Assembly: GCF_002252585.1 (NCBI RefSeq)
Contig: NZ_NQLD01000007.1
Length of the DNA stretch: 40,641 bases
Strand: one strand, 5' to 3'
Source: Methanocatella intestini
GTDB taxonomy: Archaea > Methanobacteriota > Methanobacteria > Methanobacteriales > Methanobacteriaceae
Under the pieces are notes generated by a model. The model saw nothing but the letters and a program-made list of their open reading frames with translations. It was not told the origin of the DNA and did not search any database. Positions 7,566 to 17,239 of the stretch are shown here, piece after piece; the first letter of the stretch is position 1; every line of letters begins with the position of its first letter. Position numbers and translations under genes: made by a program.

Positions 7566-9326
7566 TTGACTATTCAAGTAAGATATCCAAAAGTTATTAC
7601 TCAAGAAGAAAATTCCAATAAATCTGAATGGAATGATTTAGATAATGTTAAAATCGATGATTGGGATGAATTAGCTTCTACAGTAGTTGAATCAAATGAA
7701 GCTCCTCAGGTTTTGTGTACAAGTCATTTTGATTTTAATATTCCTGATGATGCCAGAGTATCAGAAGTTATTGTAGAGCATGATTTTCATAAAGATTCTT
7801 CTGAAAATCCTATTAAAATGGATCCTCCTATGATTAAAGCAGTTATAGGAGACAGTGAATTTGAAAAAGAATCTTTTGTTCATGCAGATGTTTATCCTGC
7901 AGACAGGTCTGTAAAAATAATTGTTGATGACATAGAAGGTAAGGATATTAATAATAATTTCACCATTAAAGTAGAATTTCCTAAAAACACCAGTGAAAAT
8001 AATGGAGTACTTTATTTTGATTATATTCGTGTTAAATTAGTTTTTGAGGTTAAAAGATATCTTATAACTTCTGGTGAAACTAACAATTATTTCCCAACAA
8101 AGGAAAAACCTATAAAAATAGCTGTAGGTGAAGAATTAAGATATTCTATTTACTTTAGAAATGTAAATGGTATTTCAAAAGAACCTCAGGAAGTTAAAAT
8201 CAACATTCCTGAAGGTTTTGAACTTGTAAAATATTATTTCAAACCTAGAAAAGTTAATAAGTTATCTGAAAAAGATGTGGAGGTAGCTGAAGATATATTT
8301 GATGAAAAAAATTATATTTGGACTCCTTCAGCACGTGGAAAAGGAATGTCTGGATTAAGATTAATTCTTAAAGCTACTCGTGAAGGATTTACTCATATAA
8401 ATGCTTATACTAAAAATTATGGTGCAACTCCTAATTTTTATGTTGAAGTTCATCCTGAAGGATTTGAAAGTCCGGCCAATATGTTTGATGAAACTTCCGG
8501 AGTTTGGGCTTCTGAATTAGAAGATAATGAAGAATTTCAAAGATTAAATCAGGAAGTAGCTATTGATGTTGACAAGGTATCTATGGAATTTGATATGCCT
8601 CAAGAAAAAGTGGATAATCTAAAAGAGTATTGTATTAAATGGGTTAAAAGGGAACTTAAACCTAAAACAAATTTCAAAGCACTTAATGATTTATCATTTA
8701 CTATTAACAAAGGTGAAAGGGTAGGAATTATAGGATTTAATGGTGCAGGTAAAAGTACTCTTTTAAAAGTATTGTCTGGTGTATTTAAACCGACTAAAGG
8801 TAAAATATACACTGAAGGAAAGATAGCTCCATTATTGGAACTTGGTGCAGGTTTTGACCATAATTACAGTGGAAGAGAAAACGTATTTTTAAATGGGGCA
8901 ATATTAGGTTATTCCAAAGAGTTTCTATTAAGCAAATATGATGAAATTGTTGAGTTTTCAGAACTTGGTGATTTTATGGAAATTCCAATTAAGAATTATT
9001 CCTCCGGTATGGTTGCTAAACTCGGTTTTTCAGTAGCTACTGTTGTTGAACCTGATATATTAATTTTAGATGAAATTTTATCTGTTGGAGATGTAAAGTT
9101 CCAAAAGAAAAGTGGAGACAAACTTAAATCTATGATGGGGTCAGGAGTTACTGTTCTTTTAGTATCACATTCAACTGCCAAAATAAGGGAATTATGTACC
9201 AGAGCTATTTGGTTAGATAAAGGTAAGCTTATAATGGATGGTAATGTTGATTATGTCTGTGATGCATATATTGAAGCAGCTAAAAAAGCATCTGCAGATG
9301 AAATTAAAGATTTAGAGCTCGTATAA
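7566..9326 (+). CDS. Polysaccharide ABC exporter ATPase with about 335-residue N-terminal extension
   Basis: The C-terminal 240 residues are a Wzt/TagH-type ATPase: Walker A GFNGAGKS near residues 390-397, ELGAGFDHNYSGRENVFLNG, signature YSSGM near 478, Walker B ILILDE near 498-503 and the switch VSHS. The first 335 residues are not an ATPase. They look beta-rich, with alternating hydrophobic strands, including INIPEGFELVKYYF and GFTHINAYTKN, as in a beta-sandwich of about two domains. Wzt proteins that carry a glycan-binding domain have it at the C-terminus, so this order is unusual. The start is TTG at 7566, supported by GGGAGG about 8 nt upstream and no suitable ATG. It pairs with the permease just upstream. 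Confidence 0.9.
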   Translation: MTIQVRYPKVITQEENSNKSEWNDLDNVKIDDWDELASTVVESNEAPQVLCTSHFDFNIPDDARVSEVIVEHDFHKDSSENPIKMDPPMIKAVIGDSEFEKESFVHADVYPADRSVKIIVDDIEGKDINNNFTIKVEFPKNTSENNGVLYFDYIRVKLVFEVKRYLITSGETNNYFPTKEKPIKIAVGEELRYSIYFRNVNGISKEPQEVKINIPEGFELVKYYFKPRKVNKLSEKDVEVAEDIFDEKNYIWTPSARGKGMSGLRLILKATREGFTHINAYTKNYGATPNFYVEVHPEGFESPANMFDETSGVWASELEDNEEFQRLNQEVAIDVDKVSMEFDMPQEKVDNLKEYCIKWVKRELKPKTNFKALNDLSFTINKGERVGIIGFNGAGKSTLLKVLSGVFKPTKGKIYTEGKIAPLLELGAGFDHNYSGRENVFLNGAILGYSKEFLLSKYDEIVEFSELGDFMEIPIKNYSSGMVAKLGFSVATVVEPDILILDEILSVGDVKFQKKSGDKLKSMMGSGVTVLLVSHSTAKIRELCTRAIWLDKGKLIMDGNVDYVCDAYIEAAKKASADEIKDLELV

Positions 9327-9328
9327 GT

Positions 9329-10423
9329 ATGTATCTTAAACATAAAATTTATGGAAAACTCTTCAATTTATTTACAAAGTTTTCAATTAATGATAAGCAG
9401 ATATCTTTTATTTTAGATTCTGCTGAATCATTTAAAGGAAATTTGGATTGTATTAAACAGGAATTTGAAAAAAGAGGAGATTTCCAGTTTAACTTTTTTT
9501 ATAAAGACAAATTATCTTTTTCCGGTTTTAAAAAATTAGCCACTTCCAAATATGTATTTCTGAATGATAATTTTTTTCCATTAGCTTTTATGAACTTTAA
9601 AAAGGATACAAAGGTAATTCAGCTGTGGCATGCTCCAGGAGCTTTTAAAAAATTTGGCGCATCAAGTGATGTTAAATCTAGAAATATTTTAGCTGAGATT
9701 AGTCAGAATATAGATTATTTAATTACCTCTTCAGAGGATATTGAAGATTATTATAGTGAAGCATTTCAAATAAATAAATCTAAAATTAAGTCTTTAGGTC
9801 TTCCAAGAGCAGATTATTACTTTAAAAATCATGACTTGGACAAATTAAGGTCAAATTTCAATTTCAAATACCCGATAGCTGAAAATAAAAAAATAGTTCT
9901 TTATGCGCCTACATTTAGGGACAATCCTGAAGATAATAATGTTTTTAACTTTTTGGATTTGGAAAAATTCAATAAAGAGTTAGGTGAGGATTATATTTTA
10001 GTTTTAAGGCTCCATCCTAAGATTAAAAAGTTTTTTAAAGATAAAATTGAAGTTAATCAGAAATATGTTGATTGCAGTGATTTTAAAAATGAACAGGAGC
10101 TGCTGTTAATTTCTGATATTTTAATAAGTGACTATTCATCAATAATGATTGAATTTGCCTTGTTGAATAAACCTATAATATTTTTCACTTATGATTATGA
10201 TACATACATGTCTAAAGACAGGGGATTTTACTTTGATTTTAAAAAAAATGTTCCAGGTCCAGTGGTCTATACAACTGATGAGCTGATAGCTGAAGTTAAA
10301 AATAATGATTTTGATAAAAATAAAATTTCCGAGTTTAGAAAAACACAATTTAATTCAATTGATGGTGAAGCATCTAAAAGAGTAGTTGATTTCTTATTAA
10401 ATGATGGTGGCAAAAATGGATAA
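9329..10423 (+). CDS. CDP-glycerol glycerophosphotransferase-like enzyme (TagB/TagF family)
   Basis: It resembles the Glyphos_transf family (PF04464), which transfers glycerol- or ribitol-phosphate units in wall teichoic acid synthesis. Visible motifs are QLWHAPGAFKKFG near residue 100, LYAPTFRDNP near 190, RLHP near 228, and LISDYSSIMIEFALLNKPIIF near 265, with the catalytic-type histidine regions preserved. At 364 residues it is a single-domain version without TagF's extra N-terminal domain. It starts 2 nt after the exporter ATPase, strongly linking it to the exported polymer. No CDP-glycerol synthase is in the window, so the donor (CDP-glycerol, CDP-ribitol or other) is open. Confidence 0.8.
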   Translation: MYLKHKIYGKLFNLFTKFSINDKQISFILDSAESFKGNLDCIKQEFEKRGDFQFNFFYKDKLSFSGFKKLATSKYVFLNDNFFPLAFMNFKKDTKVIQLWHAPGAFKKFGASSDVKSRNILAEISQNIDYLITSSEDIEDYYSEAFQINKSKIKSLGLPRADYYFKNHDLDKLRSNFNFKYPIAENKKIVLYAPTFRDNPEDNNVFNFLDLEKFNKELGEDYILVLRLHPKIKKFFKDKIEVNQKYVDCSDFKNEQELLLISDILISDYSSIMIEFALLNKPIIFFTYDYDTYMSKDRGFYFDFKKNVPGPVVYTTDELIAEVKNNDFDKNKISEFRKTQFNSIDGEASKRVVDFLLNDGGKNG

Positions 10424-11378
10424 TATTAAAGTAAGTGTAATTGTTCCAGTGTATAATGATGGGGAGTATATACAAACTTCCATATCTTCTATAATAAATC
10501 AGGAATTTAGTGAAACTTATGAAATAATCGTTGTAGATGACGGATCAACTGACAATAGCTTGGATATTGCACATGAATTATTAAGTAAAGCTGATATTCC
10601 ATATAAGCTGGTTCATCAAAGAAATTCCGGTGTAAGTGTAGCTAGAAATCATGGGATTGAAGTTTCAAGAGGAGATTATTTGGTATTTGTTGATAGTGAT
10701 GACTACATCTTAACAAATCACCTGTCTGAATTGTATAATGGAAAAACAGATTTTACATTAACTCAAATGGCAAAAGAAGGTGTAAAATCAGCAGTCAATT
10801 CAATTAATTATCCGGAACTTCCAATATCTGCTCATGATCTGATTAAAATGGAACTTCAGATGATGATTCCGGAATTTAGTTTCTGTCAGCTGATGTATAA
10901 AGCGGATTTGATTAAAGATAACAGTTTGAAATTTGACTCGAAAGCCGTTTATGGTGAAGACACTGAATTTGCCTTGAAAGCATTAAGCTATGGGGAAAGT
11001 GTAGCTATTGGTGAAGAAATAACTTATCTCTACATTCAAAGAAAAGATTCGGCTACAAGTAAGGCAGGTCTTAATAGATTTAATTTCATTGAAACCTTAG
11101 AAAAGCTTTCAGAATTTTATAAATCCCTGGGGCAGAATGAACTGGCAAACCTTGTAATTACAAGCAGAATTCCCAGAGCCATTTTTGGAAATATGAATTA
11201 TTTTTTCTACCATAACTATGATTTTGATGATGTAATTTCTAAAATGGAGGATTTGGATTTATTTTCAAAATTGTCCCGCTTCAAAGGGGATTCTAAATTT
11301 AAGTTTAAAATAAAGCTATTTTTATTAAATCCAAAATTATATTATAAAATGTGGAAAAAATTTAAAAATACTATCTGA
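10416..11378 (+). CDS. GT2 glycosyltransferase
   Basis: GT-A family 2 enzyme: KVSVIVPVYNDGEYIQTSI, IIVVDDGSTDNS, NSGVSVARNHGI, YLVFVDSDDYI (metal-binding DSDD) and YGEDTEFALKAL. In-frame ATG codons at 10401 and 10404 also exist. The ATG at 10416 is preferred because GGTGG lies 6 nt upstream and the family's conserved first strand then starts at the normal distance. It overlaps the preceding gene by 8 nt. The basic C-terminal tail may contact the membrane. Substrate unknown. Confidence 0.85.
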   Translation: MDNIKVSVIVPVYNDGEYIQTSISSIINQEFSETYEIIVVDDGSTDNSLDIAHELLSKADIPYKLVHQRNSGVSVARNHGIEVSRGDYLVFVDSDDYILTNHLSELYNGKTDFTLTQMAKEGVKSAVNSINYPELPISAHDLIKMELQMMIPEFSFCQLMYKADLIKDNSLKFDSKAVYGEDTEFALKALSYGESVAIGEEITYLYIQRKDSATSKAGLNRFNFIETLEKLSEFYKSLGQNELANLVITSRIPRAIFGNMNYFFYHNYDFDDVISKMEDLDLFSKLSRFKGDSKFKFKIKLFLLNPKLYYKMWKKFKNTI

Positions 11379-11383
11379 TTATT

Positions 11384-12349
11384 ATGAAAGCTTCTGTAGT
11401 AACACCAAATTATAATGGGAAAAAATTTCTAAAAACATACTTCGATTCTTTAAACAGGAATAAAGATTCAGTCGGTGAAGTTATTTTAGTAGATAACGGA
11501 TCAACTGATGGAAGTATTGAATTTATAAAAGATTACTCAAAAAATTTAGATTTCCCGGTTATTATGATTAGAAATGTTGAAAATTTAGGATTTGCAAAAG
11601 CAGTAAATCAGGGTATTTTAAAATCTAATTATGATTATATATTTTCTCTAAATAATGATACTGAAGTTGAAAAAGGAGCTGTTAAGTCATTAATGGATTT
11701 AATTTCTTCAGATGATGATATTTTTTCAGTTGCTTCTAAAATGCTTAAATTTGACAATAAAAATTTGATAGATGATGCCGGAGATGAATACAATATTCTG
11801 GCATGGACTAAAAAAACAGGTGAAAATCAGCCTGCAGAAAATTATGATGAAATATATGAAATATTTTCCAGCTGTGCCGGAGCAGCTATGTATAATAAGG
11901 CTATTTTAAATAAAATAGGTCTTTTTGATGAAAATTTCTTTGCATATATGGAAGATGTTGATTTAAGCTACAGAGCGAAAATCAATGGCTATAAAAACCT
12001 GTTCTGTCCTGATTCTGTAGTTTATCATATTGGAAGTGCAACAAGCGGAAGCAGATATAATAAATTTAAAGTTAAGCTGGCTGCAAGAAACAATGTGTGG
12101 ACGGTTTATAAGAATTTTCCAGTCCCTCAAAAGATTTTAAATTTTATATTCCTCTTTTTAGGATTTTTAATTAAATATTTGTTCTTTGTTAAAAAAGGAT
12201 TTGGCAAAACATATTTGGAAGGCCTTAAAGAAGGTTTAAAAACAAGAAATAAAATTGATAAAGTTAAATTTAACAGAAAAAATACCGGAAACTACTTTAA
12301 AATAGAATGGAAATTAATTGTTAACACTTTTAAATTTTTAAAAAAATAA
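11384..12349 (+). CDS. GT2 glycosyltransferase (rhamnosyltransferase-like)
   Basis: Family 2 enzyme: ASVVTPNYNGKKFLKTYFDS, VILVDNGSTDGSIEF, NLGFAKAVNQGI, the metal region SLNNDTEVE and YMEDVDLSYRAKINGYK, followed by VYHIGSATSGS. These are typical of WbbL-like rhamnosyltransferases in O-antigen loci. A hydrophobic stretch near residue 250 (FIFLFLGFLIKYLFFV) could anchor it to the membrane. It is five bases downstream of the previous gene. The sugar is inferred only loosely from family resemblance. Confidence 0.85.
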   Translation: MKASVVTPNYNGKKFLKTYFDSLNRNKDSVGEVILVDNGSTDGSIEFIKDYSKNLDFPVIMIRNVENLGFAKAVNQGILKSNYDYIFSLNNDTEVEKGAVKSLMDLISSDDDIFSVASKMLKFDNKNLIDDAGDEYNILAWTKKTGENQPAENYDEIYEIFSSCAGAAMYNKAILNKIGLFDENFFAYMEDVDLSYRAKINGYKNLFCPDSVVYHIGSATSGSRYNKFKVKLAARNNVWTVYKNFPVPQKILNFIFLFLGFLIKYLFFVKKGFGKTYLEGLKEGLKTRNKIDKVKFNRKNTGNYFKIEWKLIVNTFKFLKK

Positions 12350-12364
12350 AATTAGTTGAGAATT

Positions 12365-13222
12365 ATGGATCTTTCAATTGTAATTGTAAATTATCAGACA
12401 TTTGACCTGACAAGGAATACTATAAATTCCATATTAAAATATGAGTATCCTTTTAGCTATGAAATAATTGTAGTTGATAATGCATCAGCTGATGATAGTT
12501 TAAGTAATTTAAAAAATTATTTTAAAGATTCAGTTAAATTTATTTCTTCAAAAGAAAATAAGGGGTTTGCAGCAGGTAATAATCAGGGTTTAAAGATAGC
12601 TAGTGGACAATACATTCTTTTATTAAATTCAGATACTATTGTTTGGGAAAATACGTTGGAAAAAATTTATAGTTTCATGGAAAATAATCCTTTTGTGGGG
12701 GCATGTGGCTGCAGAGTTCTTTTAGCTGATGGAACTCTGGATAAGGCATGTAAAAGGTCTTTTCCAAATGTTAAAAATTCATTTTACAGATTATTTCACA
12801 TTCCAACAAACAGCAAAGAGGATAATTATAATTTGGATAATCTGCCTGATGATGGAATTTATGAAATTGACTGCTTAACTGGAGCATTTATCTTTCTTCG
12901 TAGAAAATGTCTGGATTCCGTTGGATTACTGGATGAAACATTTTTCATGTATGGTGAAGACATTGATTTATGTTATAGGATTAAACAGGACAATTGGAAG
13001 ATAGTTTACTTTGGTAAGGCTAAAATAACTCATTTTAAAGGAGCAAGCAGTAAAAAACAAAAATCTAAATTGCTATATGAATTTTATAGGGCAATGTATA
13101 TTTATTATAAAAAACATCATGCAAACAACACTTCATTTTTTGTTAATCTGATTGTTTATTTGGGAATTGCTTGTTTATGCATTTTAAAATTGATTCTAAA
13201 TTTCTTTAAAAAGAAAAATTAA
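12365..13222 (+). CDS. GT2 glycosyltransferase (rhamnosyltransferase-like), membrane-anchored
   Basis: Related to the preceding gene: LSIVIVNYQTFDLTRNTI, IIVVDNASADDSL, NKGFAAGNNQGL, LLLNSDTIV, ACGCRVLLADGT and GEDIDLCYRIKQ. The C-terminus is a hydrophobic helix (FFVNLIVYLGIACLCIL) with a lysine-rich tail, suggesting anchoring at the inner face of the membrane near the lipid-linked acceptor. An in-frame TTG at 12356 would add three residues; the ATG at 12365 is chosen. It lies between a second GT2 and the initiating phosphotransferase. Confidence 0.85.
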   Translation: MDLSIVIVNYQTFDLTRNTINSILKYEYPFSYEIIVVDNASADDSLSNLKNYFKDSVKFISSKENKGFAAGNNQGLKIASGQYILLLNSDTIVWENTLEKIYSFMENNPFVGACGCRVLLADGTLDKACKRSFPNVKNSFYRLFHIPTNSKEDNYNLDNLPDDGIYEIDCLTGAFIFLRRKCLDSVGLLDETFFMYGEDIDLCYRIKQDNWKIVYFGKAKITHFKGASSKKQKSKLLYEFYRAMYIYYKKHHANNTSFFVNLIVYLGIACLCILKLILNFFKKKN

Positions 13223-13270
13223 ATATTATAAGAAATTTAAAGATATACTTAAATCTATTTTTGTGATAAA

Positions 13271-14674
13271 ATGATTAAGCAGAATCAGAGAGTATTAAAT
13301 GTAGTTATGGTTTTAACGGATGCATTAGTTGTAACTATAGCTCTTTTCTGTGCATGGTGGTTACGTTTTAAAACCACTTTATTTGGTCCGATTGGAGGCC
13401 ATTTAGGTTTACAAAGCTATGTTATTTTTTTAACATTTGCCGTAATACCGACATACTTAATATTGTACTTTTCTTTTGGTCTTTATAAACCCTACAGAAC
13501 TCACAAAACAATTTTTTCAGAAGCAACTCAACTTATAAAAGTTAATATTGTTGCATTCTTTGTTTTAGTTGCTATTTTATTTATTGTTAACGAACCTAAC
13601 TTTTCAAGAATCATGCTATTCCTTTTAGCTATTATAGCTACTGTTTTTGGAATAATTGAAAGATTTGTTATTAGGAGCTTCTTAAAAGAAATCAGATCCA
13701 ATAACAAGAACTTAAAGCATATTCTTATTGTTGGGGATAATGATTTAGCTTATACTTTTGCACGTAGAATTAGAAATAATCCCTATTTAGGTTTTGCTGT
13801 TAGCGGATTTTTAGGTAAAAGTAATCATGTAGGTTTGGAAATTGAAGGAAGCAAAATCATAGGCGCTTTTAAAGATTTAGATGAAGTTCTTGAGAAAAAT
13901 AATTTTGATAGGGTTGTATTAGCTATTCCGTTAAAGTATTATTTTAAAATCAACGAGCTTGTGGAAAGCTGTGAAAAGGTAGGAATTAAAGCAGAGATTA
14001 TTCCAGATTATATAAGGTATTTCCCGGCACAGCCATCAGTAGACATGATTGAAGATATTCCGATTATCAATATACGTTATGTTCCGTTAGATGATGCATT
14101 TAATAATTTTTTAAAATCCTTATCTGATTACATAATATCTGTTATAGCTATCATAATTACATCTCCAATTATGCTGATTACTGCAATAGCTATTAAACTG
14201 ACTTCTAAAGGACCGATTATATTTAAACAGGAAAGAATCGGTTATCATGGAGAACCATTCATGATGTATAAGTTCAGAAGTATGAAAGTCCAAAATCCTA
14301 ACGAAGAAAAATCAGAATGGACAACAAAGGATGACCCAAGAAAAACTAAAGTAGGTAATTTTATCAGAAAAACAAGCATTGATGAATTGCCTCAATTTTT
14401 TAATGTTTTAAAAGGAGATATGAGTGTTGTTGGTCCCAGACCTGAAAGGCCGTATTTTGTTGAAGAATTTAAAGAAAAAATTCCAAAATACATGGTTAAA
14501 CATCAGGTTAAGCCAGGGTTAACTGGATGGGCTCAAATTCATGGATGCAGAGGTAATACTTCTATTAAAAAACGTATAGAATTTGATATTGAGTATGTAG
14601 AAAACTGGCATATGGGTTTGGACTTAGCTATAATGATTAAAACAGCTGTAAAGAGAAATCCTAATGCATATTAG
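13271..14674 (+). CDS. Polyprenyl-phosphate sugar-1-phosphate transferase (WbaP/WcaJ-like)
   Basis: It starts glycan assembly by moving a sugar-1-phosphate from a nucleotide sugar to polyprenyl phosphate. The order is typical of the family: about four N-terminal membrane helices (residues 10-125), a Rossmann-like cytoplasmic domain (HILIVGDNDLAY near 150), a membrane re-entry near 285-310, and the bacterial sugar-transferase core with FKQERIGYHGEPFMMYKFRSM written in two parts: FKQERIGYHGEPF and MMYKFRSM. RKTSIDELPQFFNVLKGDMS, VGPRPERP and KPGLTGWAQIHG follow. It is the last gene of the glycan block and is read from its own short gap. In an archaeon the lipid is probably a polyprenyl or dolichyl phosphate. 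Confidence 0.9.
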   Translation: MIKQNQRVLNVVMVLTDALVVTIALFCAWWLRFKTTLFGPIGGHLGLQSYVIFLTFAVIPTYLILYFSFGLYKPYRTHKTIFSEATQLIKVNIVAFFVLVAILFIVNEPNFSRIMLFLLAIIATVFGIIERFVIRSFLKEIRSNNKNLKHILIVGDNDLAYTFARRIRNNPYLGFAVSGFLGKSNHVGLEIEGSKIIGAFKDLDEVLEKNNFDRVVLAIPLKYYFKINELVESCEKVGIKAEIIPDYIRYFPAQPSVDMIEDIPIINIRYVPLDDAFNNFLKSLSDYIISVIAIIITSPIMLITAIAIKLTSKGPIIFKQERIGYHGEPFMMYKFRSMKVQNPNEEKSEWTTKDDPRKTKVGNFIRKTSIDELPQFFNVLKGDMSVVGPRPERPYFVEEFKEKIPKYMVKHQVKPGLTGWAQIHGCRGNTSIKKRIEFDIEYVENWHMGLDLAIMIKTAVKRNPNAY

Positions 14675-14773
14675 ATTTTACACATTTGCACTTCAGTGTA
14701 GTTTATTAAAATTTATATTCTATTTTTTTAATAATTATTTTAAAAATTACTTTTCAAATGCTGTCTCTAATAG

Positions 14774-14783
14774 TTTATATACA
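14774..14783 (+). promoter_or_regulatory. TATA box of rpa-radA
   Basis: TTTATATACA lies 45 bp before the rpa start, which predicts a start site near 14800 and a leader of about 28 nt containing GAGGGG at 14816-14821. The position and sequence match archaeal promoters well. Confidence 0.6.
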
Positions 14784-14827
14784 TTTTAATTTAAAATAAT
14801 AATTAACTTTCTAACGAGGGGTTTGGT

Positions 14828-17209
14828 ATGGATAATGAAATTTTAGAATTATATGAACAAGTCAAAGATAAATTGACGATGGAAGAATTTCAAGCAAAAA
14901 TAAATGATATTTCTAAAGAAAACGAAGATTTAGGTTTTGTGGATGATTATTATGCTGCTGAACAGGTGGTAAACAATATACTTGGAGCCAGTAAAGATGA
15001 CCAAAAATCCAATGGTGAAATTTTGGATATTGGTGATTTGGAACCTGGATCCCAGGCAGCTATTGTTGGAATGATTAACAGTATCTCAAATCCGAAATCT
15101 TTTAAAACCCGTAAAGGTAAATCTGGACAAGTCTGTAATATGGAATTAAAGGATAACACTGGTGAAATTAGAGTAGTGTTATGGACAGAAAATATTAAAC
15201 TTCTTAAAAACTTTAAAGAAGGAAACATTGTTAAAATTACTGATGTTGATATAAAAGAGGGTTATAGGGGAGATAATGAAGCTAATTTAAGACCTAGATC
15301 AACTATAACTCATTTTAAAGAAGCAGATTTATCAAAATTCCCGACATATAATGGAGATATAACTGATATTGAAGACCTTGTTCCCGATACAAAAGCAAAT
15401 ATTATTGCTAGGATTATAAGAATTCCAACTCCAAGAACTTATGAAAAAGATGGAAAAGAAGGAAAAGTCGCTTCTCTTGAGCTAAAAGATGCAACTGGTG
15501 AAATATCTTATACCTTGTGGAATAAAAATGTTGATTTGATTGAGGAATTAGGTTTGGATGCCGGAGATTCTGTAAAAATCTTAAGTGCACAGGTAAGAGA
15601 AAGAAACGGGGAATTGTCATTAACTCATTGGGACGGTAGGATAATCAAAGGAGATTTTGATGTTCCTGAATTCAGTCAGGAATTTATTAAAATTGGAAAT
15701 ATTACAGAGCAAAGTAATATAGCTATTAAGGGAGTTATTTCTAAATTGCAAGATGTCAGAACATTCACAAGAAAATCTGATGGCTCTGAAGGTAAATTAA
15801 GAAACTTTGATGTTACAGATGATACAGGTTCTATTAGAACTACCATATGGGGACATGATACAGATATTTTGTTAACTAAAGGAGACATTGTCAAGATTAT
15901 AGGTGCTGATGCTCGTTTTGATGATTATACTGACAGCGGATATTCACTTAACACAAATTTCAACACCCAAATTTCAATAAATCCGGAAAACCTGTCTGAT
16001 GAAGAATTGGATATCTTTAATGAAATCAAACAGAAAGTTTCTCAAATTAAAAGACTTAGTGAAGTTGAAGAATATGATGAAGACGGAATTGAAGTCGATG
16101 TTATAGGAAGAATGTTCGCTATTGGAGAAATAAACGAGTTTCAAAGAGATGACGGCAGTGTAGGATATGCACGTTCAGCTAAATTCTCTGACGGTGAAGG
16201 ACGTGTTAATTTAACATTTTGGGATCAGAAAGCTAAACAGGAATACAAACCTGGCGGAGCATACAAAATTGAAAATGCAAAGGTTAGATTAGGAATGTAT
16301 GAAGTTGAATTAAACATTGGAACTTCTGCACGTGTAATGGAATTGCCTGAAGACAGTGACCAAGCAAGGTTCTTACCATCATTTAAAACTATTGAAGCAA
16401 TGATTTATACTCATAAATCAATATCTGATGTTGAAGAAGATGATGAAAATCTTATTGTTATGGGTAGAATAATTGATGCAAGCAATACTCGTGAATTTGA
16501 TAGAGATGATGGAACTAAAGGATATGTTAAATCTTTAGAAATAGCTGATAATTCTGGTTCTATCAATGTTACATTATGGAATGAAAATGCTAAAAAAGAA
16601 TGGAATGTTGGAGATGCTATTAAGTTCCAGGATCCTCAAATTTCATTTAGGAATGACAGTTTGGAAATTAATGTATCAAGATCCACTTCTATTCTTGAAC
16701 CTGATGAATCAGAGATTAATGATTTACCAACTTATGATGAATTAAAAGAATCAATTTATGTTCCTAAAACCATTGAGGCTTTAGAAGATGATGACAGAAA
16801 CGTTCGTATAACTGGTACTCTTAAAGAAGTATTTGGCAATAAAATATTAATTACAAAATGTCCTAACTGTGGAAATACTGTAGATCAATCATCAGATGAC
16901 TTTGTCTGTGAATTCTGTGGAGAAGCTATAGATGAACCTAAATATCTTTTAATGATTCCGGCAAGACTCGAAGATGATACTGGTGAAATTTCCATTACTT
17001 TCTTTGATAACCTGGCTGAAGAACTTCTTGACATGAAAAAAGAAGAAATAATTAATCTTACTGATAATGGTTCTGATTTAGGACCTATGGAAGGTAGAAT
17101 AGATGATTTAAATGGTTTAACTGTTGAAGTTATTACTAATGTTAGTTTTGATGATTATAATGAAGAAATTAGGCTTAATCCTAAAAGAATTTTATCTAAA
17201 TATTACTAA
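14828..17209 (+). CDS. rpa: Replication protein A, single-stranded DNA-binding (multi-OB)
   Basis: Five OB folds repeat along the protein, each ending in a D.TG.I...LW-like strand (LKDNTGEIRVVLW, LKDATGEISYTLW, VTDDTGSIRTTIW, FSDGEGRVNLTFW, IADNSGSINVTLW). A sixth OB carries a zinc finger with C678, C681, C694 and C697 and closes with DDTGEISITFF. Archaeal RPA coats single-stranded DNA during replication, repair and recombination. GAGGGG sits 6 nt before the ATG. radA follows after 30 bp on the same strand, so the two recombination proteins are probably co-transcribed. 793 residues suits a single-polypeptide euryarchaeal RPA. Confidence 0.93.
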   Translation: MDNEILELYEQVKDKLTMEEFQAKINDISKENEDLGFVDDYYAAEQVVNNILGASKDDQKSNGEILDIGDLEPGSQAAIVGMINSISNPKSFKTRKGKSGQVCNMELKDNTGEIRVVLWTENIKLLKNFKEGNIVKITDVDIKEGYRGDNEANLRPRSTITHFKEADLSKFPTYNGDITDIEDLVPDTKANIIARIIRIPTPRTYEKDGKEGKVASLELKDATGEISYTLWNKNVDLIEELGLDAGDSVKILSAQVRERNGELSLTHWDGRIIKGDFDVPEFSQEFIKIGNITEQSNIAIKGVISKLQDVRTFTRKSDGSEGKLRNFDVTDDTGSIRTTIWGHDTDILLTKGDIVKIIGADARFDDYTDSGYSLNTNFNTQISINPENLSDEELDIFNEIKQKVSQIKRLSEVEEYDEDGIEVDVIGRMFAIGEINEFQRDDGSVGYARSAKFSDGEGRVNLTFWDQKAKQEYKPGGAYKIENAKVRLGMYEVELNIGTSARVMELPEDSDQARFLPSFKTIEAMIYTHKSISDVEEDDENLIVMGRIIDASNTREFDRDDGTKGYVKSLEIADNSGSINVTLWNENAKKEWNVGDAIKFQDPQISFRNDSLEINVSRSTSILEPDESEINDLPTYDELKESIYVPKTIEALEDDDRNVRITGTLKEVFGNKILITKCPNCGNTVDQSSDDFVCEFCGEAIDEPKYLLMIPARLEDDTGEISITFFDNLAEELLDMKKEEIINLTDNGSDLGPMEGRIDDLNGLTVEVITNVSFDDYNEEIRLNPKRILSKYY

Positions 17210-17239
17210 AATAAAACAAATTAATGAGGCATGATTATT

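Noticed and set aside
8600..9181. Minus-strand open frames opposite the exporter ATPase
   Set aside because: They are antisense to the strongly conserved Walker and signature region and lack ribosome sites or recognisable domains.
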